Source: a bacterium D16-76
GTDB taxonomy: Bacteria > Bacillota > Clostridia > Oscillospirales > Acutalibacteraceae
Length of the DNA stretch: 64,000 nucleotides
Assembly: GCA_009917445.1 (NCBI GenBank)
Contig: QZEE01000002.1
Coordinates: forward strand, 1-64,000
Reading direction: 5' to 3'
The notes beneath the pieces are model-generated. The model saw nothing but the letters and a program-made list of their open reading frames with translations. It was not told the origin of the DNA and searched no databases. Numbering within the stretch: the first letter of the stretch is position 1; each line of letters starts with the position of its first letter. Of the stretch, positions 1-7,992 are shown piece after piece. Position numbers and translations under genes: made by a program.

Positions 1-48
1 CTGGGGCACCAGATCTTCTATTGTTACCATGTGGTATTTCAGCTGCAT
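1..48 (-). mobile_element. Transposase N-terminus, IS1182-like, cut by window edge
   Basis: The minus strand starts an ORF at position 48 and runs off the left edge. Only 16 residues are visible, beginning MQLKYHMVTIEDLVPQ. That opening resembles IS1182-family DDE transposases, which start with a similar 'MVTIEELVP' segment. A GGGGATGAG purine stretch lies just upstream of the ATG. Whether the element is intact cannot be told from this window. Confidence 0.55.
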
Positions 49-143
49 TTTCTCATCCCCCTGCTTCTATCATTATACCATATTGGGGTGGCAGGGGATA
101 GTTTGTCAACACGGCCAATTTACAGCGCTAAAGCCAGCAGGCT

Positions 144-297
144 CAAACCCGCATAAAACCTAGATAAATGAAAATCACCTATCGTTGTCCAAACCTTGGG
201 GGGCAGAACTGGATAGGTGATTCACATGTCTTTACCATACAAAAAAGATGCCTGCGGCCTGTTTGGCCCCCAAAAAGCTAGGTTTTATGCGGGTTTG
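144..297. repeat. Nested inverted-repeat element (MITE-like)
   Basis: A perfect 20-bp inverted repeat occupies 144-163 and 278-297. Inside it is a second inverted repeat built on CACCTATC / GATAGGTG. The element is about 154 bp with no coding capacity and sits just beyond the truncated transposase. It may be a non-autonomous element or a strong structural terminator. The rest of 49-436 has no gene that I can support. Confidence 0.5.
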
Positions 298-436
298 CGG
301 CACCTCGACAAGCCCAAAACAAAAGTATTGCAAAAAAGATGCCAATCGTCATGATTATATTATAGCATATGCGAGAGAAAAAAGCAAGTTCTAATTAGTC
401 CTTTAAACATGGCAGCGACCCAAAATGCTTAGGAGT

Positions 437-1306
437 CTACTCATCCTCCGCCAACTTCTTAACCTCAGAAATACTCAACCCAGAAATATCAGCAATATCC
501 TCCAGAGACATTTTTCGTGCCAGAAGGCGCTTGGCCGTGGCCATCTTTGCGTTGCGTTCCCCTTCGGCACGTCCTTTAGTGAGACCTTCAACTCGGCCTT
601 TCTCAATTCCTTCTTCCAGCCCCTCCTGCCGTCCAATCCAGCGTTCATCCTGCAATTTTGCCGTCAGTGTCATAAGCCTCTCCATCCTTCCTTTATCGGA
701 TTTGATGTCCTCCACGGCCTGGTCTATCTTCATAAGATAGTTTGAATCCGAAATATCTACGGATAATTTACGGTGCCGCGCGTGGATGTAACGGAGGAAA
801 TCCAGCGCGGGTTCGCTCATGTTGGGGATTTTGAAATTCGCGTTCAAAATATAGGCGTGGGAGCCATCCTCATATAGCAAGTCCTCCGCGCCTTCGATGA
901 CGCTCTTACGCTTGTAGAGCGCCAGCCCTCGCTTATAGTAATCGTCTGTGCAGATAAAAATCACGTAACTTTCATGAAGCTTGCGGTAAGTCTCTGCCGC
1001 TTCCAACGTCCGGCGGTCGATGCTGCTCTGGTAAAAGCGGATGCGCTTCTCCAAGTCATACGCTCGGCCCACCTGCATCTCCACGCAGTATTGAGTGCCC
1101 TCTGCGTCAGCCAGAGAAATATCCAGTCGAATGCCATGCAGGAAAAGCCCGTCTTTGATGTCCTGCTGCTTTTCGATGAACACGATTTCCGCGATTTCCT
1201 TTTCCAGCACGGCCTCCAGAAGCGGCTTGACATTCTCAGGCTGGCGCATGACCTCGCCAAAAACCAGGTCATTGGCCAAGCTGATATCAGAAATGTCTAT
1301 GCTCAT
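437..1306 (-). CDS. Rpn family PD-(D/E)XK nuclease / putative transposase
   Basis: This protein of about 289 residues matches the Rpn (recombination-promoting nuclease, PF12784) pattern. It opens with a segment on unfinished replication-type loci (LANDLVFGEVMRQPEN), followed by the nuclease core with Asp in RLDISLAD and the E-x-Q pair in VEMQVG. The C-terminal third is Arg/Glu/Gly-rich (repeated EG.EKGR units), typical of the family. The ATG at 1306 is preferred because an AGAGAGGTGG ribosome site precedes it. Such genes are common in gut Clostridia, usually as stand-alone mobile-type genes. The host function is not known; DNA cleavage promoting recombination is the family activity. Confidence 0.75.
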   Translation of the reverse strand: MSIDISDISLANDLVFGEVMRQPENVKPLLEAVLEKEIAEIVFIEKQQDIKDGLFLHGIRLDISLADAEGTQYCVEMQVGRAYDLEKRIRFYQSSIDRRTLEAAETYRKLHESYVIFICTDDYYKRGLALYKRKSVIEGAEDLLYEDGSHAYILNANFKIPNMSEPALDFLRYIHARHRKLSVDISDSNYLMKIDQAVEDIKSDKGRMERLMTLTAKLQDERWIGRQEGLEEGIEKGRVEGLTKGRAEGERNAKMATAKRLLARKMSLEDIADISGLSISEVKKLAEDE

Positions 1307-1372
1307 GGGAACCACCTCTCTGCTTTTATTATACCCGAAATGGGGGAGAAGTGCAACTGTTTTTGGGAATGA

Positions 1373-1600
1373 TCAGAGCATCTGCATGCCGCTGTCCTCC
1401 TGCTCCAACTCATCCTGCCCATCTTCGGAGAGGCTCTCATCGCTGACAATTTGGAGGAAATCCAGACGTTTAGCCGCATAGAGGGCGTTACTATTTAACT
1501 GTCGCTGCCACGTGCCCGCATTGGGCGACCATCGAAAGCCGTGCCCCTTCAGCGCAGTGCGGATGTCAGCATCAGGCTTCTCATCGAAGAAAACCTGCAA
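1373..1600 (-). pseudogene. Truncated C-terminal copy of the gene at 5,093-6,124
   Basis: This 75-residue reading frame closely matches the last 75 residues of the larger protein at 5,093-6,124, sharing FRWSPNAG, WQRQLN and LYAAK segments. The nucleotide similarity starts at the equivalent of codon 'LQ(I/V)FFDEKP' and stops abruptly just beyond it, and no ribosome site precedes the frame. I read it as a leftover from rearrangement of the mobile-element remnant, not a working gene. Confidence 0.65.
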
Positions 1601-1634
1601 ACGGTTATAAACAATAAAGCAAAGGAGGAACCTT

Positions 1635-1763
1635 ATGGAACGGCGCGTCCTGCGATATTTCTACACGGTGGCCAGGGAGGAGGACATCGCCATGACCCCC
1701 TACAGCGCCCTGGCTGGCGGCAGGCTCAGCAAGCGTCCCGGCCGCCCCCTCCATGTGGTGTAG
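1635..1763 (+). pseudogene. Chimeric remnant: LysR N-terminus joined to aldo/keto reductase segment
   Basis: A 42-codon frame follows a good ribosome site (AAGGAGGAACCTT) at 1621-1634. The first 17 residues (MERRVLRYFYTVAREED) look like the start of a LysR-type regulator. The next part (IAMTPYSALAGGRLSKRPGR) looks like an internal segment of an aldo/keto reductase. The two halves come from unrelated families, so the frame is probably a deletion junction between neighbouring genes rather than a functional peptide. Confidence 0.5.
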
Positions 1764-1789
1764 CTTGGCGGCCCCATCAAATGCAGGAA

Positions 1790-1815
1790 AAAGGGCGTGC
1801 CTGCGCACGCCCTTT
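1790..1815. terminator. Bidirectional intrinsic terminator
   Basis: An 11-bp perfect stem (AAAGGGCGTGC with its complement) with a CTGC loop. On the minus strand it is followed at once by a run of Ts, so it ends the GH32-like gene. On the plus strand T-rich DNA follows after a few bases. Confidence 0.8.
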
Positions 1816-1837
1816 GCCTAGTTCTTTTTTGGGCCCC

Positions 1838-3229
1838 TCAGCCCTTCAGCCCTTTGGCCACCCGGCATCCACTGACCCGCAGGCTGCCGCCGGTGGCGAA
1901 GACGCTGACGCTGCCCCCGAATTTCCGATAGGCCCGGGCGTTCAGGGCCACGCCGTCCACGTAAAGGGTGGCGATGGTGTCGTCCACGATCATCCGCACA
2001 TGGCAGGGCTTACCGGGTTCCAGGGAGATGGGGCGTTCCAGGCCGATGTTCTGGTTGTCCGGCCAGGGCCAGTTGGGGGATTTCTCGAAAAGCAGACGGC
2101 CCTCGTCCAGATGGAACAGGAACTGTTGGCTCTCGCCGGTGTCCTCGTTTTCGTAGAAGCGCACGCCGAAGGACTGGAGGCCCTGGGGAAACGCCGCGTC
2201 AAATTCCAGCCGGAAGATGTCCCCCGCTTCCCGGCAGACCACCTTTTCCGCGCGCCTGTCTATGGATTCGACCGTGAAATCTTCCACCGGCTGAGGCTGG
2301 GCGAAAGCGTCCCACACGCTCTGCGGGGGCCGCACACCAAGAGTGCCGTCAGCCCGCTGGTAGACCTCATGGGCCACAAAGGTGCCGCCCCACTGGAAAT
2401 TTTTGTTGTCATCCTCATCCTCCTTGGTGGGCACCCAGCCGAAAAGGATGCGCTGGCCGTTGAGCGCAAAGGTGCGGCCCGCGTAGTAGGCCCGGCCGTC
2501 AAAGGCGTCGTCCTTGGGGGCCAGCCAGGGGCCGGAGAGGCTTTTGCTCATGCGGTAGACCATCTTGCTGCGGTGGCTGTATTCGGTGACGATGTGGTAC
2601 CACCAATCGCCTATCTTGAACAAGTCCGGCATCTCGTGCATGGTGAAAAGCCCTGGAGCCCAGAAGTCCCCCTCAAACTTCCAGTCCTTCAGGTCTTTTG
2701 ACGTGAACTTTACCGTGCGGCCTGTCTGCCGGGTTTTGGGCCCCTGCAGCCGCGCGCCCAGAATCAGCAAATATTCTTCTTTCTCCTCATCCCATAGCAC
2801 AAAGGGATCCCGCCAGTCGTCGGGGTCATAGCCCGGCTGGGGGGCGAAGGTGAGCGTGTCCTGGGTCTTTGTCCAGTGAACCAGGTCCTGGCTGACGGCG
2901 TGCATCAGCACTTGGGCGGGCCGGCCCTGGGCGGGGTAATCCCGGTTGAAGCCCGTGTAGAAGCTGTGGTACTGGCCCTGAGCCTCAAACACGCTGCCCG
3001 CGAAGATGAACTGATCCTGCTCTTCGTCCGTGCCCCGGGGGATGGCCACGCCCTTGTCTTCATAGTGGACGAAATCCCGGGTCAGTGCCAGATCCCAGCC
3101 AAAGGGCTCCCCAAAGGGGCCGGGTCTGCGGGTGTCCCGTTGATGGAAAAGGTAGAACATATCTCCCTTGCCAAAGGGCATACAGTCTCCGAACCAGGTG
3201 CCGGGGAATTGGTAATAAAGTTGTTGCAT
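1838..3229 (-). CDS. GH32-like glycoside hydrolase (beta-fructosidase-type five-blade fold)
   Basis: A cytoplasmic protein of 463 residues with no signal peptide. The N-terminal segment (FPGTWFGDCMPF) occupies the place of the GH32 WMNDPNG nucleophile box. The WRDPFV motif (around residue 150) fits the conserved RDP box, and HEMPDLF (around 205) fits the box carrying the acid/base Glu. The C-terminal third is a beta-sandwich-like domain. The GH32 family cleaves fructose-containing sugars, but the first box departs from consensus, so substrate is open. It is a single-gene unit with its own promoter and terminator; no transporter lies beside it. Confidence 0.75.
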   Translation of the reverse strand: MQQLYYQFPGTWFGDCMPFGKGDMFYLFHQRDTRRPGPFGEPFGWDLALTRDFVHYEDKGVAIPRGTDEEQDQFIFAGSVFEAQGQYHSFYTGFNRDYPAQGRPAQVLMHAVSQDLVHWTKTQDTLTFAPQPGYDPDDWRDPFVLWDEEKEEYLLILGARLQGPKTRQTGRTVKFTSKDLKDWKFEGDFWAPGLFTMHEMPDLFKIGDWWYHIVTEYSHRSKMVYRMSKSLSGPWLAPKDDAFDGRAYYAGRTFALNGQRILFGWVPTKEDEDDNKNFQWGGTFVAHEVYQRADGTLGVRPPQSVWDAFAQPQPVEDFTVESIDRRAEKVVCREAGDIFRLEFDAAFPQGLQSFGVRFYENEDTGESQQFLFHLDEGRLLFEKSPNWPWPDNQNIGLERPISLEPGKPCHVRMIVDDTIATLYVDGVALNARAYRKFGGSVSVFATGGSLRVSGCRVAKGLKG

Positions 3230-3273
3230 ATGGTCGGCCTCCTTCTATGGTCGCATTAATGGTTATGTTCGGT

Positions 3274-3295
3274 GCCCCTGCTGAACAGCGGGGGC
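3274..3295 (-). other. 5'-leader hairpin of the GH32-like gene
   Basis: Inverted repeat of nine pairs with one mismatch around a GAAC loop, lying between the promoter and the start of the GH32-like gene. It would form in the leader RNA. A role in translation or transcript stability is inference only. Confidence 0.4.
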
Positions 3296-3299
3296 TTTT

Positions 3300-3338
3300 A
3301 CCGTTCCCAATTCTAGCATGGAACGGTAGAAAATACAA
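3300..3338 (-). promoter_or_regulatory. Promoter with operator-like palindrome for the GH32-like gene
   Basis: On the minus strand TTGTAT (3338-3333) and TAGAAT (3315-3310) are 17 bp apart. A perfect 8-bp inverted repeat, ACCGTTCC / GGAACGGT (3300-3307 and 3320-3327), straddles the -10 box. That arrangement suits a repressor of a sugar-use gene. The remaining gap, 3,339-3,559, is AT-rich with a short palindrome (TCAGAAAATTTTCTGA), and I see no gene in it. Confidence 0.6.
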
Positions 3339-3559
3339 GAGCGTAAAGGGTCTGTGGCAGGAAATTTTCTATAGGCCGGGTCTGCGAGGAAATTGTTAGG
3401 GGCCATAAGTTGGTGTATTGCATTTTTGGAGGTGCTTTATAGGTTCAGAAAATACGCAGTGGGTAAGCCTATATCTGGACAAAGGATTAGAATCAGATAG
3501 ATTATTCAGAAAATTTTCTGATTCCCTGGAATTAGTTTTTTGATATGGAAAATCAGCGG

Positions 3560-5011
3560 TCACATCGTCAAGTCAGAGCTTCCCTGCGGCCCTTCGGGGA
3601 CTAAACCAGAAGCATCCGTAGTATCTTTCAGAGCACTTGGGCTGAGATATTGCCCCTGCTCCAAAGACATCGGACTCCCTAATTCCTTAAGATAGGCTCC
3701 CACATTGGTGTATTCCACGCCCTCCGCCGTGACGAGCGGTTGCCCCTGATACAGCACGCAGCGGCGGGAAATTTCCCCGAACCGTTTCCCGGTCAGCGAA
3801 AGGTTTTCTGCATTCATCAGATGCCTGCGCTGTTCCGGGGCGGTTTTTTCACTGTGCTTGACTTCAAACACAGCGCAACGATTTTTCCGCTTGTCGTAGA
3901 CCACCATATCGAACTCGCCCGCGGCAAATTGCAGCTTGAACACCCTCTGCTCCGGGCCCGCTGCCTTCATGGTCTCCAGCAGGACGATGTCCTCCAGCAT
4001 ACGCCCCCGCACTTCCTCCAGGATGCGCTGTGCCGCCAGTTCCTTCTCCCGTTCGCTGAAGGTCTGAAATGTTCTGTCCTGCACGAGCGAATAGACCAGC
4101 GCTTGCGCCTGGCAGTACCGCAGCCCCGGCTGGGTGATGAGGATGTGTTCCAGCGGGGTGCTGCCGGTGGTGGTTTCTATGGGGCAGTTGACGATGAGGT
4201 CTAGGGCTTGCAGGTACTCTTTGATCTCCCGCACATGGGCTTCTGTGAGCCCAATGCGCTGTTCTTCCTGATCGCGAATCTCCAAAATCTCCTTGTGCCG
4301 CTCTGTCACGGCGGAAACGTCAATGGAGTCCAGAGGCTTTGTCAGCACGCCCAGCACAAAGCGGTGGTTCATGTCCTCTATAACACGGTTGATGGCGCCG
4401 GTCAGCTCCCCCGCGTCGATGCCCTTTGTGGAGAAATCCAGCTCCCCGGCCCGCAGCGTCCCGCCGTAGCGAATATATTCATCGATACTGTTCCGATGCA
4501 GCAGTCGGCAAAATTCCCGGTAGGGGATGAAGGTGGTGTGGAGCGTCACGGCGCGGTCGTATAATTCTTCTCGTTCTGCCAGCCAGAAGCCCAAGGAATC
4601 GGTACCGGAAAGCACCAGTTTCATGCCGCAGCTTGCGTACACATCGGAAAAAAGGGCGGCAGAATCCACAAATTCTTGCATGAGGGTGGCTTCGTCCAGG
4701 AACACATAGCGGAAACCCTGCTCCTGGAGGGCCTTGATATCCCGGTTGACAGAGGCCATGGTGTCCGTGCGCTTTGCTTTAAGATAAGCGGCCTTTTGCC
4801 GCTGTTCCTCCGTCATGTTGAGGATCGCCTGGCGGAGCAGGGTGGTTTTCCCTGTCCGGCGCAGCCCGTAAAGGAGGCACACCCGGTCACTTCTGCCGCC
4901 GTACAGGTATTGTTCCAACTGGGCATAGCAGTCACGCTTTTCCCAGCCGCGCACACCTTCCGCAAAGTCCAGAAGTGCAGTTCCGGTCATCACATTTGTT
5001 TCAAATCCCAC
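3560..5011 (-). CDS. AAA ATPase with DUF4143-type nuclease-like C-terminus
   Basis: The protein (about 483 residues) has a clear Walker A, GLRRTGKTT, near residue 50 and Walker B YVFLDEA near 105. The C-terminus carries GEFDMVV...AVFEVKHS, the D...E-x-K layout of the restriction-like domain found in DUF4143 ATPases. These are widespread stand-alone ATPases in anaerobes with no firmly established role. The GTG at 5011 is preferred over other starts because AGGAGG lies eight bases upstream. It is a lone gene between the GH32-like gene and a decayed mobile-element block. Confidence 0.75.
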   Translation of the reverse strand: MGFETNVMTGTALLDFAEGVRGWEKRDCYAQLEQYLYGGRSDRVCLLYGLRRTGKTTLLRQAILNMTEEQRQKAAYLKAKRTDTMASVNRDIKALQEQGFRYVFLDEATLMQEFVDSAALFSDVYASCGMKLVLSGTDSLGFWLAEREELYDRAVTLHTTFIPYREFCRLLHRNSIDEYIRYGGTLRAGELDFSTKGIDAGELTGAINRVIEDMNHRFVLGVLTKPLDSIDVSAVTERHKEILEIRDQEEQRIGLTEAHVREIKEYLQALDLIVNCPIETTTGSTPLEHILITQPGLRYCQAQALVYSLVQDRTFQTFSEREKELAAQRILEEVRGRMLEDIVLLETMKAAGPEQRVFKLQFAAGEFDMVVYDKRKNRCAVFEVKHSEKTAPEQRRHLMNAENLSLTGKRFGEISRRCVLYQGQPLVTAEGVEYTNVGAYLKELGSPMSLEQGQYLSPSALKDTTDASGLVPEGPQGSSDLTM

Positions 5012-5092
5012 GCCGGGCACCTCCTGTCTTGGGTGGATTTATTAAAATTAGTATACCACATCTGGGCGGGGAAGTCGAGGGGGAATGTGGGG

Positions 5093-6124
5093 TCAGAGCA
5101 GATGCATCCCGCCATCCTCCTGCTCCAACCCATCCTGTCCATCTTCGAAGAGGTCCTCATCACTGACAGGCTGGAGGAAATCCAGATGTTTAGCTGCGTA
5201 GAGGGCGTTATTGTTCAACTGCCGCTGCCAAGCCCCCGCGTTAGGTGACCACCGGAAGCCGTTGCTTTTCAGCACGGAGCGGGCGTCAGTATCGGGCTTC
5301 TCATCGAAAAAAATCTGCAAACGGTTATCTTCGGTGTTAGTCTCTACACGCCCCCCGTCAAACTCCCACCCTTCATAGTGGGCCGCCTTATGTGCCGAAA
5401 GGGAGGCAATGCGCCCCTTCACCCGGCGTATCTCCGCACTGTTGTTGGACAGAGCCCAAGCGGGGTAGGGCTTGTCCTCCAGGTGCCAACTGCTGGCCAT
5501 ACCCGATTTCAGCTTTTCAGCCTGCTCCTGTGTCAGCAAGGGACACCCGTCCAGGGTCTTGTGCTTGCGATAGTAAGCGTTTACTCCTTTCATCCTCTCC
5601 TGGGCCCGCTCAAGGCCGGCCAGCTTGCTTTCCAGCTTGGCAATGGCCTGGGGGTCGTCGGCACTGATACCGCCCATGCCCGTGCTGCGGATCTTATCCA
5701 GCAGGCTCTGGATGTCGCGCCACTCAGCCATATTGCGGTCGCGGGCAACGTTTTGCTTCTCCTTTTGGCGGACAGGAAAATTTGAGCCACCCGTAATCAG
5801 AATAGAGGGTACGCGGGCGTCGATGGCGAAACCCTCGTTCATATTGTTCGCCAACTTCCGGGCATATGTATCTAGCAGGCGGTCGATCTTCTCATGGTAC
5901 ATGGGGTCAACGTGGGATTTCTGCCGTTCTGCCAGGGCAGCAGCTTCGTCCACGCAGCGGTGGTACTCTGCCGTGGCGCTGCCCGGCTGATAGTCCGAGA
6001 AACTGTTCATGTCCTTGGCACGTTTAGCCGCATCCTCCCGGATGGGATAGTAGGGCGGGGTGCTTTTTTCTGCCATATGTCCAGCACTTTTTCGGAACTT
6101 TTTCACTTTTTTTCTGCCCGTCAC
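5093..6124 (-). CDS. Mobile-element protein of unknown function
   Basis: The 343-residue protein is rich in charged helices. It has a segment reading DARVPSILITGGSNFP followed by a coiled-coil-like region, and a C-terminus with FRWSPNAGAWQRQLN. Proteins of this layout occur in integrative and conjugative elements and plasmids of Clostridia, near DUF4314 genes as here. I cannot name a biochemical function. Its stop is followed by no other element gene, and a second truncated copy of its 3' end lies at 1,373-1,600, so the element is broken. The GTG start overlaps the stop of the upstream gene (ATGTGA), which suggests translational coupling. Confidence 0.6.
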   Translation of the reverse strand: MTGRKKVKKFRKSAGHMAEKSTPPYYPIREDAAKRAKDMNSFSDYQPGSATAEYHRCVDEAAALAERQKSHVDPMYHEKIDRLLDTYARKLANNMNEGFAIDARVPSILITGGSNFPVRQKEKQNVARDRNMAEWRDIQSLLDKIRSTGMGGISADDPQAIAKLESKLAGLERAQERMKGVNAYYRKHKTLDGCPLLTQEQAEKLKSGMASSWHLEDKPYPAWALSNNSAEIRRVKGRIASLSAHKAAHYEGWEFDGGRVETNTEDNRLQIFFDEKPDTDARSVLKSNGFRWSPNAGAWQRQLNNNALYAAKHLDFLQPVSDEDLFEDGQDGLEQEDGGMHLL

Positions 6125-6315
6125 ATGGTCATTTCGAAGGGAAGATCGTCCTCCGGGCTGATTTCCTCCGGCGCGGGCGGAGCATCGTCGTCCGTCACAA
6201 AGGGGAGGCCGGGCGGCATCCCCGGCTCGTCATTGCACAGACCTTGCAGTTCGATGCGAGTGCCCACCGGGTACTGCTCCTTGACTCGCTCAACTTTATT
6301 CCTGTCAAAATTCAT
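6121..6315 (-). CDS. DUF4314-like small protein, shortened
   Basis: About 64 residues. The N-terminal half (VERVKEQYPVGTRIEL) matches the start of DUF4314 proteins of conjugative elements. The usual 'GDRGTV...' beta segment is absent and is replaced by an acidic, proline-rich tail. The second ATG of the frame is preferred since AAGGAGG lies nine bases upstream. It overlaps both neighbours slightly, as in a tight operon. Confidence 0.55.
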   Translation of the reverse strand: MNFDRNKVERVKEQYPVGTRIELQGLCNDEPGMPPGLPFVTDDDAPPAPEEISPEDDLPFEMTM

Positions 6316-6718
6316 CGTCATTTCCTCCTTCCGCATGGCGGGGCCTCATGGTGATCTGATTTGCGGCACTCAGGCCGTAGGCCCGGATGAACATGGCCAG
6401 TGATACCATCATGAAGTTCCGGGGCGAGAGCAGGCTTGGGTCAGCCAACTCCCCCAGAGCCACTGTCCGGCTGCCGGTCAGGATGTCTTTGGCCAGCGCG
6501 AAGCAAACGTAAGACAGCCCGTTCAAGTGCTGGGGCCTGGCCGACTCTATGTCGATGCTCCTTCTGCCCACGAAGGGCTCCACCTGCGCCCAAAGTCTGT
6601 AATCTGCTGTTAACAAAAAAAGGACTGCAGTAAATTTCTTACCGCAGCCCTTATGAAGCCGTATTTCTTTTTCGAACAGCACCCCGTGCGCATCATTTCG
6701 GAAGATCATCTGAATCAC
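6305..6718 (-). CDS. Mobile-element protein, possibly DUF6075-like
   Basis: A protein of about 137 residues with hydrophobic helices in the middle (AVLFLLTADYRLW, LSYVCFALAKDIL). It begins MIQMIFRNDAHGVLFEKEI, which recalls small proteins of Clostridia conjugative elements such as DUF6075, but the match by eye is weak. It overlaps its downstream neighbour by about a dozen bases, so it belongs to the same remnant operon. Confidence 0.5.
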   Translation of the reverse strand: MIQMIFRNDAHGVLFEKEIRLHKGCGKKFTAVLFLLTADYRLWAQVEPFVGRRSIDIESARPQHLNGLSYVCFALAKDILTGSRTVALGELADPSLLSPRNFMMVSLAMFIRAYGLSAANQITMRPRHAEGGNDDEF

Positions 6719-6845
6719 GCCCTTTCAGCTTTTCTAAGTCCTTCTGGATCGCCTCAGCCTCGGCAGGTTCCCGGTGGAAGCCCGGAATCTGCTTCATGAA
6801 GTTCTCGTAGGCTTGATCGATCACGTTGTTTGTAAAGTTCAACAC
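6693..6845 (-). CDS. Short hypothetical protein heading the element remnant
   Basis: Frame of about 50 codons starting at a GTG that follows AAAGGAG by ten bases. It is mostly helical and charged (AEAEAIQKDLEKLKGR) and overlaps the start of the next gene. I do not recognise it. It is probably the leftover first gene of the conjugative-element block. Confidence 0.35.
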   Translation of the reverse strand: MLNFTNNVIDQAYENFMKQIPGFHREPAEAEAIQKDLEKLKGRDSDDLPK

Positions 6846-6885
6846 CTTGTCAAGTCTCCTTTCAAATTTTCTCCGGAAATGCGAA

Positions 6886-6915
6886 AAGGCCCACAGGTTT
6901 TTTCCTGTGAGCCTT
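6886..6915. terminator. Hairpin with T-runs
   Basis: Twelve-pair stem (AAGGCCCACAGG / CCTGTGAGCCTT, one wobble on the minus strand) around TTTTTT, with short T-runs beyond both ends. Its direction is uncertain. Confidence 0.5.
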
Positions 6916-7045
6916 CTCAAATTTTTTCGGGTTTTTACGTCGCTGTGTGTTTTTCTGTTTTACGTCGGTTCAAGTCCCACTTTTGGCGGTGGCATCTCCC
7001 AAAACACGTCATCCCGTGACGGTCGTTTTTTGGCCTCTTGAACGC

Positions 7046-7075
7046 CGAAAAACCGCGCCATGGCGCGGTTTTTCG
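7046..7075. terminator. 30-bp perfect palindrome, bidirectional terminator
   Basis: Perfect 15-bp inverted repeat around CATG, with GC-rich core CCGCGCC and A5/T5 arms. It sits 30 bp downstream of tRNA-Thr in the tRNA's reading direction and is the probable tRNA terminator. Confidence 0.75.
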
Positions 7076-7104
7076 AGGGTGGCATCTTTTTTGTCGGTCA
7101 TTCA

Positions 7105-7179
7105 TGGAGCTACTGGTCGGATTTGAACCGACGACCTGCTCATTACGAGTGAGCTGCTCTACCCCTGAGCCACAGTAGC
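7105..7179 (-). tRNA. tRNA-Thr (anticodon CGT)
   Basis: Full cloverleaf on the minus strand: acceptor GCTACTG/CAGTAGC, anticodon loop CTCGTAA, T-loop TTCAAAT, encoded CCA. Confidence 0.95.
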
Positions 7180-7193
7180 AAGATAGCTTATAT

Positions 7194-7222
7194 ATTATAC
7201 ACGATACAGCAGGATACGTCAA
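7194..7222 (-). promoter_or_regulatory. Sigma-A promoter of tRNA-Thr
   Basis: TTGACG (7222-7217) and TATAAT (7199-7194) are separated by 17 bp on the minus strand, just upstream of the tRNA. Confidence 0.8.
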
Positions 7223-7330
7223 GATGGCAGGCGCATTTTTCCCTTAAAATTTTCGGGAAGGGATTTTGTCATTTTGAACCCGCCTTATGTGGCCCGCAAA
7301 GGGCGGCGCTTTACCTGCTTTCCTTTTCGT

Positions 7331-7359
7331 TTGCAAAGTTGGGGATGCTATGCTACAAT
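7331..7359 (+). promoter_or_regulatory. Sigma-A promoter of the kinase/MscS unit
   Basis: TTGCAA (7331-7336), 17-bp spacer, TACAAT (7354-7359), about 35 bp ahead of the kinase start. Confidence 0.7.
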
Positions 7360-7393
7360 GAGGGAAAGATTTCTCTCTGGAGGGTTAAGCTTT

Positions 7394-7966
7394 ATGGGAA
7401 GGCCATATATTGTCGGTATCAGCGGGGGCACGGCCAGCGGGAAGTCTACTTTAAGCCGGATGCTGGAACAGGAATTGGCGGATTTGAAGGTGAAGACGTT
7501 CCACATGGACGCGTACTTCAAGCCGGACGGTGTGCGGCCTAAGGCGGCGGCGCCGGTTACGGGCGTGGTCTATTATGATGACAACTGCCCGGAGACCATT
7601 TACGCGGAGCGGCTTCGGGAGGATTTGGCCCGGGCTGCGGGGGAAGGTTTTGACATTATTTTGGTAGAGGGGCTTTTTGCCCTGTGGTATGACTGGCTGG
7701 CAGGGCAGCTGGATTTGAAAATCTTTATAGACTGCCAGGCCGACGAACGCATTGTGCGGCGGCTGCGGCGGAACATGGCGGAACGGGGGCTCTCATTTGA
7801 GGAAGTGGCCGGGGTCTATTTGGACATGGTGCGGTACCGGCATGAGCAGTACATTGAGCCCACCAAGTGGCGGGCGGATTTGATTTTAAACGGCTCGTCG
7901 CCTTCGCAGCTGGCCAACGGGATGCTGTTGGATTTTTTGCGGCGGCAGGTGCGGGAAAAACGGTAA
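7394..7966 (+). CDS. Uridine kinase / phosphoribulokinase family P-loop kinase
   Basis: A 190-residue kinase. The P-loop GGTASGKST lies near residues 11-19, followed by FHMDAYFKP, the lid-side Asp region of uridine kinases, and IILVEGLFAL as Walker B. Family members phosphorylate uridine/cytidine or related sugars; single-domain versions in Clostridia are often annotated simply as 'uridine kinase family'. The ATG at 7394 follows CTGGAGGG. The mscS-like gene starts 26 bp later, so they are probably cotranscribed. Confidence 0.8.
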   Translation: MGRPYIVGISGGTASGKSTLSRMLEQELADLKVKTFHMDAYFKPDGVRPKAAAPVTGVVYYDDNCPETIYAERLREDLARAAGEGFDIILVEGLFALWYDWLAGQLDLKIFIDCQADERIVRRLRRNMAERGLSFEEVAGVYLDMVRYRHEQYIEPTKWRADLILNGSSPSQLANGMLLDFLRRQVREKR

Positions 7967-7992
7967 AACTTTACAGGGATCGGGAGGCTGGC

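Noticed and set aside
1541-2701. Long plus-strand ORF of 386 codons
   Set aside because: It lies antisense to the GH32-like gene, has low-complexity Gly/Ala/Val-rich text, no ribosome site, and reflects GC-rich codon bias of the real gene.
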